A stretch of 64,000 bases of DNA from Chroococcus sp. FPU101. Its GTDB lineage: Bacteria; Cyanobacteriota; Cyanobacteriia; Cyanobacteriales; Microcystaceae. Shown one piece after another: positions 36,448-45,415 of the stretch; the first letter of the stretch is position 1; each line of letters begins with the position of its first letter. The notes under the pieces are model-generated. The model saw nothing but the letters and a program-made list of their open reading frames with translations. It made no database searches and was not told where the DNA came from. The translations under genes and the position numbers were made by a program. The DNA lies in contig NZ_BLJI01000013.1 of assembly GCF_017312365.1 (NCBI RefSeq), forward strand, positions 1 through 64,000. The letters run 5' to 3'.

Positions 36448-37758
36448 TTATAATAATCTGAGTTGGGTTTTAGGTGATTTAGGAGACGAGACAACGACCG
36501 TTTCGGGTTCTTCGGGATTGACTTCGATCATGATTTCTTCTTGTTGATTGAGTAAATTTTGTGCTGCTTCAACCATATCACCGACTAAATCTCTTAAATC
36601 TTCACGATTATTGAGATAGGTTTTTAGTGCTTCTAATGGATCTAAAGTATTTCCTAGTCCTAGTTCTGGAAGTCGAGGGCGGGCTAATTGACTGATTAAT
36701 TCGGCTTTTATGCTATAAGTATGTGCGGGTTTTAAGGCTTCATTAATGGCACTCATCTCGATTGATTCGATTTGTTCAGAACGAATTTTATAGATAATTC
36801 TGACTACTGCATCCTCAATGTCTTTTTTCTCAATTGCTTTAATGAGTACTTGTTGAGGATTTTCTTTTTCTGAAAGATCGACCTCAATGGTACAAAATTT
36901 TCTGACGGGTAAAGAACAAAACTCCCAATTCACTTGACCTTTTTCGACGTTGATTATGACATAGCCTTTTTCTTCTTTTTCTTCGCTAAAATCAACGCGA
37001 TCGATACTTCCAGGGTAAACGATTGGCGGATCATTCGCTGGATTTAGGTTTTGGTGTTTATGGACGTGTCCTAATGCAACGTATTCAAATTCAGGGCGAT
37101 GTAATAAGGCAATAGGAACAGTGAACCCTTTTCCGACGGCTAAAAAACGTTCTGCACCTAAATTAGCGCGATCAGCCATTAGATGAGCGAGTAAAATAGT
37201 CGGAAGATCGGGATCAAGTTTGCGGATCTCGGATTCTAAAATAGGTTCTAATTTGCTAATGAGAAGTGAGTGAGTTTCAGCAAGGGATAATCCTTCGGTT
37301 TCAGGATTGGTTAATAGTACAGAACGGGTTAACCAAGGAAGGGTCAGAACTTGAATATCGCCATTGGGTGTCGTAATGCGATGGGTAGAAATGCGATCGC
37401 CGACAATAAATTTAGGAACGGCTAGGGTACGATAGATACAAAGACTGGCCCCGCCATTTCCTTGAGAATGTTGATCATGATTGCCAACTAATAAAACTGT
37501 GGGAATGTTAGCATCGGCTAGACGACGAAATTGACTGGCAAACGCTTCATGAATAAAAGGCGGAGGAGTCGCATCGGGAAAAGCATCACCTCCAAATAAC
37601 ACTAAGTCTACAGATTCATCAATGGCTTTATCAATACAAAGGCTTAAACTATTGACAAAATCCTCTAAACGTGTATTCAATCCTGTTTTGGGGTTGATTT
37701 TTCCATGAGAAAAACCGCTACCCATATGAATGTCTGAAAGATGCAGTATTTTAATCAT
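36448..37758 (-). CDS. sbcD: SbcD/Mre11-type DNA repair exonuclease
   Basis: A 436-residue metallophosphoesterase of the SbcD/Mre11 group. Metal-binding motifs occur in order: HLSDIHMG (DxH), LVLFGGDAFPD (GD), LLVGNHDQH (GNHD), LLAHLMAD and ALGHVHKHQ (GHxH). These provide the two-manganese centre of the nuclease. The C-terminal 130 residues are less conserved and helical, with an extended acidic tail, as in the capping part of SbcD. The partner SbcC/Rad50 ATPase is not adjacent. A role in processing DNA ends and hairpins is inferred from the family. Confidence 0.85.
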   Translation of the reverse strand: MIKILHLSDIHMGSGFSHGKINPKTGLNTRLEDFVNSLSLCIDKAIDESVDLVLFGGDAFPDATPPPFIHEAFASQFRRLADANIPTVLLVGNHDQHSQGNGGASLCIYRTLAVPKFIVGDRISTHRITTPNGDIQVLTLPWLTRSVLLTNPETEGLSLAETHSLLISKLEPILESEIRKLDPDLPTILLAHLMADRANLGAERFLAVGKGFTVPIALLHRPEFEYVALGHVHKHQNLNPANDPPIVYPGSIDRVDFSEEKEEKGYVIINVEKGQVNWEFCSLPVRKFCTIEVDLSEKENPQQVLIKAIEKKDIEDAVVRIIYKIRSEQIESIEMSAINEALKPAHTYSIKAELISQLARPRLPELGLGNTLDPLEALKTYLNNREDLRDLVGDMVEAAQNLLNQQEEIMIEVNPEEPETVVVSSPKSPKTQLRLL

Positions 37759-37823
37759 GTTTCACCAGGAGGAGTTTAGAGTGGGTTAAATGCTCATTAA
37801 ATTCATCCTATAAGAAACAAAGC

Positions 37824-37848
37824 AAAAAAGGAGGCCGAAACCCCCTTT
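37824..37848 (-). terminator. Intrinsic terminator of glnA
   Basis: On the minus strand AAAGGGGG - TTTCGG - CCTCCTTT with one G-T pair, followed directly by a run of T. It lies 20 bases past the glnA stop codon. Confidence 0.8.
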
Positions 37849-37868
37849 AAATTTACTCTTCTCTAAAT

Positions 37869-39290
37869 TTAGCAATCATAATAAAGCGCAAACTCATAAG
37901 GATGAGGACGTAAACGCATGGGGTTAACTTCAACATCGAGTTTGTAGTTAATCCAAGATTGGATAAAATCTTCAGTGAAGACACCACCATCGGTTAAGAA
38001 GGCATGATCTTTTTGTAGTGCTTCTAATGCCGCTTCTAAAGATCCAGGAGTTGAAGGAATTTTGCTTAATTCTTCGGGAGAGAGATCGTAGATATCTACG
38101 TCTAAGGGTTCACCAGGATCGATTTCGTTTTTGATACCATCAAGTCCAGCACAAACCATCGCAGCAAAGGCGAGATAAGGGTTACAGGTTGCATCAGGAC
38201 AACGGAACTCTAAACGTTTTGCTTTAGGGTTGGTTCCTGTTAACGGAATACGAATGGATGCAGAACGGTTTCCCTGAGAGTAAGCAAGGTTTACTGGTGC
38301 TTCAAAACCAGGTACCAGACGCTTATAAGAGTTAGTTGTGGGGTTGGTGATCGCAAGTAGTGAGGGCGCGTGTTTGATCAATCCACCAATGAAGTTTAAA
38401 GCTAGTTTACTTAAGTTAGCATAGCCGTCACCCCAGAATAAAGGATTCCCTTGATTCCAGATGGACATATGAGTGTGCATCCCCGAACCGTTGTCATTAA
38501 ACAAGGGTTTCGGCATAAAGGTGACGGTTTTGCCGTATTTTTTGGCGACGTTCTTGATACAGTATTTGTAGGTCATCAAAGAGTCAGCCGCATTAACTAG
38601 GGTTTGATATTTGATCCCTAATTCCATTTGTCCACCTGTGGCGACTTCATGGTGATGTTTTTCAATAGGAACGCCACATTTACCCATCGTTAATAGCATT
38701 TCGCTACGGATATCCTGTGCGGTGTCGGTGGGTGCAACGGGGAAATAACCTTCTTTGTAACGGGGTTTATAGCCTAAATTTCCGCCTTCTTCTTTTCTTC
38801 CAGTATTCCAACGACCTTCTACACTATCAACGTAGTAATAGCCTTCGTTTTCGTTTTGGTCGAAACGAACATCGTCAAACATGAAAAATTCTGCTTCAGG
38901 CCCAACAAAGACGTTATCACCGATGCCGGTGTTTTTAACGTATTCTACGGCTTTGGCTGCGATCGTACGCGGATCACGATTGTACCATTCCCCAGTTCGA
39001 GGTTCTTTAATGCTACAAATCATGCTGAGGGTTTTGTCTTTGTAGAAAGGATCGATCCATGCTGTAGCGGGATCGGGTACCATTGCCATATCAGACTCGT
39101 TAATTGCTTTCCAACCTCGAATACTCGATCCGTCGAAAGCGACACCTTCATCAAAAGAACTTGCATCAATGAGATCGGTATAGAATGTACAGTGTTGCCA
39201 GATTCCAGGTGTATCAATAAATTTTAAGTCAATTAGCTCAATATTCTCGTCTTTAATGTACTTTAAGACCTCATCGGGCGATTGAAACAT
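37869..39290 (-). CDS. glnA: Glutamine synthetase type I
   Basis: A 473-residue GSI subunit, the standard length, that makes glutamine from glutamate, ammonium and ATP. Signatures: [17 protein letters not shown] near the N-terminus, the ATP-binding motif [25 protein letters not shown] and [13 protein letters not shown] for metal and substrate binding, and [17 protein letters not shown]. The position equivalent to the adenylylated Tyr of enterics is in DIYDLSPEE. In cyanobacteria GS is instead controlled by the inhibitory proteins IF7/IF17, and no gif gene is seen nearby. Expression should be NtcA-activated: a perfect class II NtcA promoter lies upstream. AAGGAG sits eight bases before the ATG. 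Confidence 0.98.
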   Translation of the reverse strand: MFQSPDEVLKYIKDENIELIDLKFIDTPGIWQHCTFYTDLIDASSFDEGVAFDGSSIRGWKAINESDMAMVPDPATAWIDPFYKDKTLSMICSIKEPRTGEWYNRDPRTIAAKAVEYVKNTGIGDNVFVGPEAEFFMFDDVRFDQNENEGYYYVDSVEGRWNTGRKEEGGNLGYKPRYKEGYFPVAPTDTAQDIRSEMLLTMGKCGVPIEKHHHEVATGGQMELGIKYQTLVNAADSLMTYKYCIKNVAKKYGKTVTFMPKPLFNDNGSGMHTHMSIWNQGNPLFWGDGYANLSKLALNFIGGLIKHAPSLLAITNPTTNSYKRLVPGFEAPVNLAYSQGNRSASIRIPLTGTNPKAKRLEFRCPDATCNPYLAFAAMVCAGLDGIKNEIDPGEPLDVDIYDLSPEELSKIPSTPGSLEAALEALQKDHAFLTDGGVFTEDFIQSWINYKLDVEVNPMRLRPHPYEFALYYDC

Positions 39291-39635
39291 GAAGAACTCC
39301 TTAAAGGCTAGGTCATGATTTTTGCTATCTCAAATTCTTCATCGTAGGGAGTGCTTCCATCTGTTTTTGTATTATTTGATACATTATTCCTGTCAAAAGG
39401 CTAGACAAATCTTTATTTTTTGAAAAATTGTGCCGAAAAATACATTTAGCCAAAAAAATGAATGATGATATTAAGAAATGTATCAAAAAATTAACGAATT
39501 GTTAGAGACATTAGAGACTTAAAATATCTTAAGTGCTTGCTGTTCAACCCTATGGGATTATAGGTAAAAGAAGCTTACAATAAGGCTATTACTAAGCCAA
39601 ATTACTCAAAAACTGCTGTTGGGAGAAAACTTTAA
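39291..39635. other. Divergent intergenic region between glnA and apcF
   Basis: Holds the glnA NtcA promoter (39341-39382), the glnA ribosome-binding site (39297-39302) and the apcF leader. No small gene was seen in it. An apcF promoter could not be placed with confidence. Confidence 0.7.
39341..39382 (-). promoter_or_regulatory. NtcA-activated class II promoter of glnA
   Basis: On the minus strand GTA-N8-TAC (39369-39382), exactly 22 bases, then TACGAT (39341-39346). This is the canonical GTAN8TAC-N22-TAN3T arrangement in which NtcA replaces the -35 element. It predicts activation of glnA when 2-oxoglutarate is high (nitrogen limitation). The -10 box is about 50 bases from the glnA start codon. 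Confidence 0.93.
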
Positions 39636-40145
39636 ATGAGAGACGCTGTTACCAGTCTAATAAGAAACTACGATGTTTCAGGCCGTTATCTTGACCGCGA
39701 CGCAATGGAGACCCTGAAATCTTATTTTCAGTCGGGTACTGCTCGCATTGCTGCTGCTGGGGTGATTAATGGGAATTCATCAACGATCGTTAAACAGGCT
39801 GGACTTCAGTTATTTGAGGAAGTACCAGAATTAATTCGTCCCGGTGGCAATGCTTATACTACTCGTCGTTATTCGGCTTGTCTACGGGATATGGATTATT
39901 ATCTACGTTACGCGAGTTACGCTCTAGTCGCTGGTGATAACAACGTTCTTGATGAACGGGTACTACAGGGGTTACGGGAAACCTACAACTCATTATGTGT
40001 TCCCATCGGCCCGACAGTGCGCGGCATCCAAATTATGAAAGAGATGGTCAAAAACATGGTTGCTGAAACGGGTGTTTCAGATACTTCTTTTATTGATGCA
40101 CCTTTTGATCACATGACCCGCGAGTTTAGCGACATCTCTGTTTAA
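39636..40145 (+). CDS. apcF: Allophycocyanin subunit beta-18
   Basis: A 169-residue phycobiliprotein subunit of the phycobilisome core. The N-terminus MRDAVTSLI, the phycocyanobilin attachment Cys in SACLRDMDYYLRY (near residue 81), RYASYAL and VLDERVLQGLRETYNSL are those of ApcF, the beta-type subunit found in two terminal-emitter trimers near ApcE. ApcF lacks nothing expected and has family length. It is transcribed alone, followed by a strong hairpin. Together with petG, cytM and the Flv protein it fixes the organism as an oxygenic cyanobacterium with phycobilisomes. Confidence 0.95.
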   Translation: MRDAVTSLIRNYDVSGRYLDRDAMETLKSYFQSGTARIAAAGVINGNSSTIVKQAGLQLFEEVPELIRPGGNAYTTRRYSACLRDMDYYLRYASYALVAGDNNVLDERVLQGLRETYNSLCVPIGPTVRGIQIMKEMVKNMVAETGVSDTSFIDAPFDHMTREFSDISV

Positions 40146-40160
40146 TTTGGTGTGATAGCT

Positions 40161-40188
40161 GTAGAGACGTGCTAGGGTGCGTCTTTAC
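40161..40188 (+). terminator. Hairpin terminator of apcF
   Basis: Twelve-pair stem GTAGAGACGTGC - TAGG - GTGCGTCTTTAC with three G-T pairs, followed by CTCTCTTT. It starts 15 bases after the apcF stop codon. Its apex ACGTGCTA(G)GG matches that of the terminator at 47331. Confidence 0.65.
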
Positions 40189-40232
40189 CTCTCTTTACGG
40201 TATTCCTCCTTTTAAAATCGTACTATCTCCTC

Positions 40233-40263
40233 TTGATCTATTTAGGTTCAAATGTACTATAAT
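40233..40263 (+). promoter_or_regulatory. Candidate sigma-70-type promoter of the 91-codon gene
   Basis: TTGATC (40233-40238), 19-base spacer, TATAAT (40258-40263), 30 bases before the start codon at 40294, with AAGGAG at 40280-40285. The spacing is slightly long. Confidence 0.5.
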
Positions 40264-40293
40264 AGTAGAAGAGATTAAGAAGGAGATAATGCT

Positions 40294-40569
40294 ATGTATG
40301 GTTCGGGTTCTAAGGTTCGTAGCCGTGATCTTGTGATTGAACAGACTGTACTGGTTGAAGCGGCGGAAAATTTAATCAGTGCATGGGATTTACCTGAAAC
40401 GATCAATAGTACACAACTAGCCTCTTTATTAAATCAGCATTTAGTACAATGGTTAGATGATTTTTGTGACCATCCCGACTTTTTTCTTAAAGATAATTCT
40501 AAATTTAGAAAGAGGGTTGCTGCATTAGCAGAAGAATCAGAATCAGAGATTGCTATCTTTGCGGCTTAA
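40294..40569 (+). CDS. Small hypothetical protein, unknown function
   Basis: A 91-residue protein that I do not recognise. It has no signal peptide or membrane helix. The sequence is mainly helical in character, with a basic N-terminal ten residues, an acidic centre (HLVQWLDDFCDHPDFF) and an Ala/Glu-rich end. Good evidence that it is real: a consensus AAGGAG eight bases before the ATG, a TATAAT promoter element just upstream and a strong hairpin just after the stop codon. It sits between apcF and a PEP-CTERM gene but is not obviously in operon with either. Confidence 0.75.
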   Translation: MYGSGSKVRSRDLVIEQTVLVEAAENLISAWDLPETINSTQLASLLNQHLVQWLDDFCDHPDFFLKDNSKFRKRVAALAEESESEIAIFAA

Positions 40570-40579
40570 AGACCAAAAA

Positions 40580-40600
40580 GGTAGGCAAATGAAGCCTACC
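40580..40600. terminator. Bidirectional hairpin between convergent genes
   Basis: GGTAGGC - AAATGAA - GCCTACC (40580-40586 and 40594-40600), with A-rich sequence on the left and CCTTGATTTTT on the right, so it can end transcription from either side. It lies between the 91-codon gene and the PEP-CTERM gene. Confidence 0.7.
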
Positions 40601-40621
40601 CCTTGATTTTTAAAGCTTTAC

Positions 40622-41317
40622 TTAAAGTTTAGCATTTTTTTTCTTAAGAGCAGAAGCCCCAAAGCCAGCAACAGCTAGTAAACCTAGCATGGTAGCGGGT
40701 TCAGGAGTTGTGGGAGGTGTAGGAGTACCAGATGTTCCAAGTAAATTAATGGTGACATCACCGGCGGTCACGGGATCGATCATAATGTTGAAAGAAGTTA
40801 CCGCAGTTTCATCGAGACCCGTAAAAGCATCAAAATCAAACTCTAAATCCATTACGGGAGGAGCTACACCGACAGGCCCTTGAGTGACAGAAATACCGTT
40901 AATCGTTACTTTAATGGTTGTACCTGCTAAGTCAGCAGAAGTGAGACCGACAATAATGCTGTCTGCACCACCCATTGTGAAATCTACGGGAGCAAAAGTG
41001 CCGTAGTCAACAGTGACAATACCATTGGTACCAACGCCATTACTGAAAGCGAGTTCGCCACCTGCAATAGCTACTTGCGAACTTAAGGGAAAAGGTGAAG
41101 TAGAAGGTTGTTTAACTGCATCAACATCAAGACTTCTGCTAACACCACCTAGTAACTGAGAAGAGATTCCCGTGGAGGTAACTGCCGTCTGATCAGCTAA
41201 TTGGAAATTGGACAAAGGGTCAATAGTTTTGATTAAAGCCGCTTCAGCTACTCCAGCAACTAAAGGGACGATAGTCGCCGCAATAGCTACTGAGGCCAAT
41301 GTTTTTAACGTTTTCAT
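40622..41317 (-). CDS. PEP-CTERM sorting domain-containing exported protein
   Basis: A 231-residue secreted protein. Residues 1-26 are a Sec signal peptide (IAATIVPLVAGVAEA). The mature part is rich in Thr, Val and Gly, with no motif I can name and a probable all-beta fold. The C-terminus has the PEP-CTERM signal: TPEPATMLGLLAVAGFGASALKKKN, that is Pro-Glu-Pro, a hydrophobic segment and a Lys cluster. Such proteins are processed by exosortase and are often linked to extracellular polysaccharide. The 5' leader carries a perfect 14-bp inverted repeat (41363-41395). The substrate or ligand is unknown. Confidence 0.85.
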   Translation of the reverse strand: MKTLKTLASVAIAATIVPLVAGVAEAALIKTIDPLSNFQLADQTAVTSTGISSQLLGGVSRSLDVDAVKQPSTSPFPLSSQVAIAGGELAFSNGVGTNGIVTVDYGTFAPVDFTMGGADSIIVGLTSADLAGTTIKVTINGISVTQGPVGVAPPVMDLEFDFDAFTGLDETAVTSFNIMIDPVTAGDVTINLLGTSGTPTPPTTPEPATMLGLLAVAGFGASALKKKNAKL

Positions 41318-41362
41318 GTTTTCTAGACGCGCTCACTTACATCATTTTTAGTTTTTTAAGCT

Positions 41363-41395
41363 AGTTTGCTTTAAAATCAGCTTTTAAAGCAAACT
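41363..41395. repeat. Perfect 14-bp inverted repeat upstream of the PEP-CTERM gene
   Basis: AGTTTGCTTTAAAA, a five-base loop (TCAGC), then TTTTAAAGCAAACT. It lies 46 bases upstream of the start codon of the minus-strand PEP-CTERM gene, in its leader or promoter. It does not follow any plus-strand gene, so it is not a simple terminator. Confidence 0.75.
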
Positions 41396-41812
41396 GCTAA
41401 TAGAATAACTTTGTCTTTCTAAAAATGCAATATATTTACTAAACATATTTGTTTTTTAATGCTACAAGCTTTGTATTTGAGTAACAATAACAAATTATTG
41501 TATCAACCAAGACATTTTCAAGTGTTGAAGATCAAGTGTTTTTGGAGAGCTATTAAGATGCTACTTCAATAAAAAAATATAAAGTTTTTGTGAAAAAAAT
41601 AAAGATTTAATTAAGTTTCATCAATCCATGACAATTTTTTACTTAAAAAATGGTTGAATATTTTTTTAAATTAGATTAATTCCAAAAATAGTAAAGTCAG
41701 GCATCATCTATAAATAAAAAACTTTTAAAATTAGGTTTTAATAATTCAATAAAAATTCCAATTTAGTCACTGAGATGCTTTAATTACAAGACAAACTCCT
41801 CTGTTAATCCTA

Positions 41813-41843
41813 AAAATGCCAGAATAAAAAGAGAGACGATCGC
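41813..41843. repeat. 31-bp direct repeat, left copy
   Basis: Matches 42132-42162 at 29 of 31 positions (begins AAAATGCCAGAATAA and ends AGACGATCGC). The copies are 319 bp apart and bracket a decayed gene. Confidence 0.85.
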
Positions 41844-41872
41844 TAAATAATTATTTTGTCCTTAAAAACAAG

Positions 41873-42131
41873 TTATGGCTTGTTAGCCTCTTGTATTTTT
41901 CTTTTAAAGCGAATTTCAGCAATACACTTTTCAGGTTTTGGCTCAATCTTTAAAGTTAGCTGTGCCAATTCTTCCGCCTTCCGTTCAGGTTCTTTGGCGA
42001 GTTCCAAGAGTTCTTTAAAATTAGCTAATTCTTGCTCACTCCTTCATGGCTTAGACATTTTTCATGGCTCCAAACGTTTTCTCAGTCTGTTAGCATTGAT
42101 TTTAATCTCTGTGACTCGCGGTAAACTCTTT
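41873..42131 (-). pseudogene. Decayed small gene with two in-frame TGA codons
   Basis: On the minus strand one frame reads protein-like sequence across two stop codons: ...LPRVTEIKINANRLRKRLEP-stop-KMSKP-stop-RSEQELANFKELLELAKEPERKA... ending at a TAA at 41873-41875. Both TGA codons (42062-42064 and 42044-42046) follow CCA and could derive from TGG. The 57 codons after the second stop are Glu/Lys-rich, helical and free of stops. There is no start codon at its 5' end, which merges into the right-hand direct repeat. I do not recognise the parent family. Confidence 0.5.
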
Positions 42132-42162
42132 AAAATGCCAGAATAAGAAGAAAGACGATCGC
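42132..42162. repeat. 31-bp direct repeat, right copy
   Basis: Right-hand copy of the repeat at 41813-41843. It ends six bases before the first possible alaS start codon, so it forms the alaS leader. Confidence 0.85.
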
Positions 42163-42179
42163 AATTTATGGAACCTTCT

Positions 42180-44810
42180 ATGTCATATCAGCCGACATCC
42201 TTAAGCGGAGACGAAATACGCCAAACATTCTTAGAATTCTTTAATCAACGACAACATCAAATCCTACCCAGTGCCTCGCTTGTTCCCGATGATCTGACTG
42301 TACTGCTAACCATTGCGGGAATGCTACCCTTTAAACCCATTTTCCTCGGACAGAAAAAAGCCGACTATCCTCGCGCCACCACATCCCAAAAATGTATCCG
42401 TACCAATGATATTGAAAATGTCGGACGCACCGCGAGACATCATACCTTTTTCGAGATGTTGGGTAACTTTAGCTTTGGAGACTATTTTAAAGAACAAGCG
42501 ATCGCCTGGGCGTGGGAACTTTCGACGAAAACCTTTGGACTACCCCCAGAACGCATTATCGTTAGTGTGTTTGAAGATGATGACGAAGCGTTTGCGATTT
42601 GGCGGGATCAAATGGGTATCCCTGCTCATCGCATACAACGAATGGGTGCAGATGATAACTTTTGGGTATCTGGCCCGACTGGCCCCTGTGGCCCTTGTTC
42701 GGAATTATACTATGATTTCCATCCCGAACTCGGAGACGAAAAAATAGATTTAGAAGATGATAGCCGCTTTATCGAGTTCTATAACTTGGTTTTCATGCAG
42801 TATAACCGAGATATTGACGGCAATTTAACCCCCTTGGCGAGTCAAAATATTGATACAGGGATGGGTTTAGAACGGATGGCGCAAATTCTCCAAAAAGTTC
42901 CGAATAACTATGAAACTGACCTGATCTTCCCGATTATTAAAACAGCAGCCGAAATAGCGGGTTTAGACTACAACACAGCCAACGAAAATACCAAAATCTC
43001 TCTTAAAGTCATTGGAGATCATGTTCGTGCAGTCGTTCATATGATCTCGGATGAAATTACCGCCTCTAACTTCGGACGGGGTTATGTCTTGCGTCGTCTA
43101 ATTCGTCGTGTCATTCGTCATGGACGTTTACTTGGAATAGAAGGAGTTTTTACGCCCAAAGTCGCCGAAACTGCGATCGCATTAGCAGCCTCCGTCTATC
43201 CTAATGTCAGAATTAGAGAGGCTAACATTATTGCAGAATTACAACGGGAAGAAGAAGCTTTCTTAAAAACCCTCGAACGCGGTGAAAAACTTCTGACCGA
43301 ATTACTCGCAAAAAGCCAAAATCAACAGATTTCTGGAATTGATGCCTTTACCCTCTATGATACCTATGGGTTTCCCCTAGAACTGACCCAAGAAATCGCT
43401 TCAGAACAGGATGTAACGGTCGATACGGTCGCTTTTGAAGAAGAAATGAAAAAACAGCAGGAAAGATCGAAAGCGGCTCACGAGACGATTGATTTGACTG
43501 TACAAGGTAGCTTGGATCAACTGGCAGATCAGATTCAAGCTACTGAATTTTTAGGATATGATATCGCACAATCTCAAGCTAAAATCGAAGCCATTTTAGT
43601 TGAGGGTCAAACGGTTGAATCAGCTTCTTCGGGAGATAATGTACAAATTATCCTCAATCAAACGCCGTTTTATGCTGAATCTGGCGGACAAATTGGTGAT
43701 AAGGGTTATTTAACGGGAGATAATCTTTTAATTCGCGTTGATGATGTGAAAAAAGAATCCAGCTTTTTTGTGCATTTTGGACGGGTAGAAAGAGGAACCG
43801 TGAGTAAAGATGATACCGTTAGCGCACAAATTGATCGCTCTTGTCGTCGTCGCTTACAAGCCCATCATACCGCAACCCATCTTTTACAGGCAGCACTGAA
43901 AAAAATTGTAGATGAATCTATTTCCCAAGCGGGGTCTTTAGTTGATTTTGAGCGTCTACGGTTTGATTTTAACTGTCCGCGTCCCGTGACAGCACAAGAG
44001 TTACAACAAATTGAAGAACAGATCAATAATTGGATTGCCGAAGCCCATGATACCCTAATTTCCACGATGGCACTAGAGGAAGCCAAAGCTAAAGGTGCAG
44101 TCGCTATGTTTGGTGAAAAATATAGTGCCGAAGTTCGGGTGATTGATGTACCTGGTGTATCAATGGAATTGTGTGGCGGAACTCACGTCAGAAATACGGC
44201 GGAGATTGGACTATTTAAGATTATGTCAGAAGCTGGTATTTCATCAGGCGTTCGTCGCATCGAAGCAGTTGCGGGGCCTGCTGTACTAGAATACTTAAAT
44301 GTCAGAGAGGCAGTGGTTAAAGATTTGTGCGATCGCTTTAAAGTCAAACCTGAAGAAATTAGCGATCGAATTACTAGCTTACAGTCTGACCTCAAAACCA
44401 CACAAAAGCAAGTCGAAACCCTCAAACAAGAATTAGCGATCGCAAAATCTGCTCAACTTTTAGATCAAGCGGAAACAGTAGGCCAATTTAAAGTTTTAGT
44501 TTCTCACATCGAAGGGGCAGATGCTAATGCGTTGATGAGTGCGGCTGAAAGATTACAACAAAAAATCGGCGAAGGCGGTGTTATTCTGGGTTCGGCTGCC
44601 GATGGCAAAGTGAGTTTAGTCGCTGCTTTTAGTCCAAAATTAGTCAAAGAGAAAAAACTACAAGCGGGTAAATTTATCGGTGAAATCGCTAAAATTTGCG
44701 GTGGTGGTGGCGGTGGTCGTCCCAATTTAGCACAAGCAGGTGGACGAGATCCCAGTAAGTTATCAGAAGCTTTAGCCACTGCTAAAAAACGGTTAGTGGA
44801 AAATTTATAG
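42180..44810 (+). CDS. alaS: Alanyl-tRNA synthetase
   Basis: Class II synthetase charging tRNA-Ala, about 876 residues, the normal length. The catalytic core (1-460) shows motif 1 [11 protein letters not shown], motif 2 [19 protein letters not shown] and motif 3 [12 protein letters not shown]. The editing domain follows with the zinc-binding HHTATHLL and MELCGGTHV motifs (two His, Cys, His). The C-Ala domain with a coiled coil (about 730-780) ends in a glycine-rich [18 protein letters not shown] segment. Two in-frame ATGs exist, at 42168 and 42180; the second gives [14 protein letters not shown], closer to other cyanobacterial AlaS N-termini, but neither has a good ribosome-binding site. The upstream leader has been altered by a 31-bp duplication. 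Confidence 0.97.
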   Translation: MSYQPTSLSGDEIRQTFLEFFNQRQHQILPSASLVPDDLTVLLTIAGMLPFKPIFLGQKKADYPRATTSQKCIRTNDIENVGRTARHHTFFEMLGNFSFGDYFKEQAIAWAWELSTKTFGLPPERIIVSVFEDDDEAFAIWRDQMGIPAHRIQRMGADDNFWVSGPTGPCGPCSELYYDFHPELGDEKIDLEDDSRFIEFYNLVFMQYNRDIDGNLTPLASQNIDTGMGLERMAQILQKVPNNYETDLIFPIIKTAAEIAGLDYNTANENTKISLKVIGDHVRAVVHMISDEITASNFGRGYVLRRLIRRVIRHGRLLGIEGVFTPKVAETAIALAASVYPNVRIREANIIAELQREEEAFLKTLERGEKLLTELLAKSQNQQISGIDAFTLYDTYGFPLELTQEIASEQDVTVDTVAFEEEMKKQQERSKAAHETIDLTVQGSLDQLADQIQATEFLGYDIAQSQAKIEAILVEGQTVESASSGDNVQIILNQTPFYAESGGQIGDKGYLTGDNLLIRVDDVKKESSFFVHFGRVERGTVSKDDTVSAQIDRSCRRRLQAHHTATHLLQAALKKIVDESISQAGSLVDFERLRFDFNCPRPVTAQELQQIEEQINNWIAEAHDTLISTMALEEAKAKGAVAMFGEKYSAEVRVIDVPGVSMELCGGTHVRNTAEIGLFKIMSEAGISSGVRRIEAVAGPAVLEYLNVREAVVKDLCDRFKVKPEEISDRITSLQSDLKTTQKQVETLKQELAIAKSAQLLDQAETVGQFKVLVSHIEGADANALMSAAERLQQKIGEGGVILGSAADGKVSLVAAFSPKLVKEKKLQAGKFIGEIAKICGGGGGGRPNLAQAGGRDPSKLSEALATAKKRLVENL

Positions 44811-44836
44811 AATAACCTTTTACAGTCATCAGTGAC

Positions 44837-44880
44837 CAGTGATCAGTATGAAAGTTGATTTGACTGTTTACTGATTACTG
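44837..44880. repeat. Imperfect inverted repeat after alaS
   Basis: CAGTGATCAGTA (44837-44848) and TACTGATTACTG (44869-44880) pair at 11 of 12 positions, within a run of CAGT/ACTG motifs. It resembles short inverted repeats scattered in cyanobacterial genomes. No T-run follows, so a terminator role is doubtful. Confidence 0.5.
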
Positions 44881-45041
44881 TTATATTGAACTAAACCTCT
44901 TCTTGCCCCTCAACAAATCTCATCTAAAAGAACTACACACTAATCAAACCAAAGTGAGAGCCTTATTTCTAAATGATCGCTCAAACTTAATAGTAAGTAC
45001 GAAAACGACTAACCGAAAACTTTTAGATGAGGTAACTTATT

Positions 45042-45359
45042 ATGAAATCTCCAAAATTAGGCAAATCCTTACGCATTGGTTTAATTGCTACTGCTATTTC
45101 AACTTTACCAATGATTTTACCTGTATCGGCTCAAACTTCCCCTACGGTACCCGATAGCAATACACCAGGCACAACAAACGATAGCACTACAGATACTACC
45201 ACGACTACAGATACCTATCGCCAAGATGACGGTTTTGACTGGGGTTGGTTAGGTTTATTGGGATTAATTGGTTTAGCTGGACTTAAAGGTAAATCTGATG
45301 ATAATCGACGCAATTATGTTGATGCAACAACGGCAAGCCGTACGGACTATCGCAGCTAG
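45042..45359 (+). CDS. WGxxGxxG-CTERM small exported protein
   Basis: A 105-residue protein with a Sec signal peptide (residues 1-30, LIATAISTLPMILPVSAQ), a Thr/Asp-rich low-complexity linker (about 33-65), and the segment FDWGWLGLLGLIGLAGLKG (near 68-84). This Trp-Gly-x-x-Gly-x-x-Gly hydrophobic stretch identifies the WGxxGxxG family found widely in cyanobacteria, of unknown function. A basic/polar tail follows. The ATG has GATGAGG nine bases upstream. It lies 56 bases before the SRPBCC gene and is probably the first gene of a three-gene set that ends with an alcohol dehydrogenase. A link to stress adaptation is only inferred from those neighbours. Confidence 0.8.
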   Translation: MKSPKLGKSLRIGLIATAISTLPMILPVSAQTSPTVPDSNTPGTTNDSTTDTTTTTDTYRQDDGFDWGWLGLLGLIGLAGLKGKSDDNRRNYVDATTASRTDYRS

Positions 45360-45415
45360 ACTGTTTCGACATTGAAAATAGTTTGTATGCGAAATAAATT
45401 AAGGAGTCTTTGATC

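Larger units (their letters stand above)
41318..41872. other. Long AT-rich non-coding stretch
   Basis: About 550 bp with no coding sequence recognised on either strand. It holds the leader hairpin of the PEP-CTERM gene (41363-41395) and the first copy of a 31-bp direct repeat (41813-41843). Confidence 0.6.

Noticed and set aside
41856-42146. Plus-strand 96-codon open frame in the alaS upstream region
   Set aside because: It is Ser/Leu-rich, has no ribosome-binding site, and lies antisense to the more protein-like decayed minus-strand frame.
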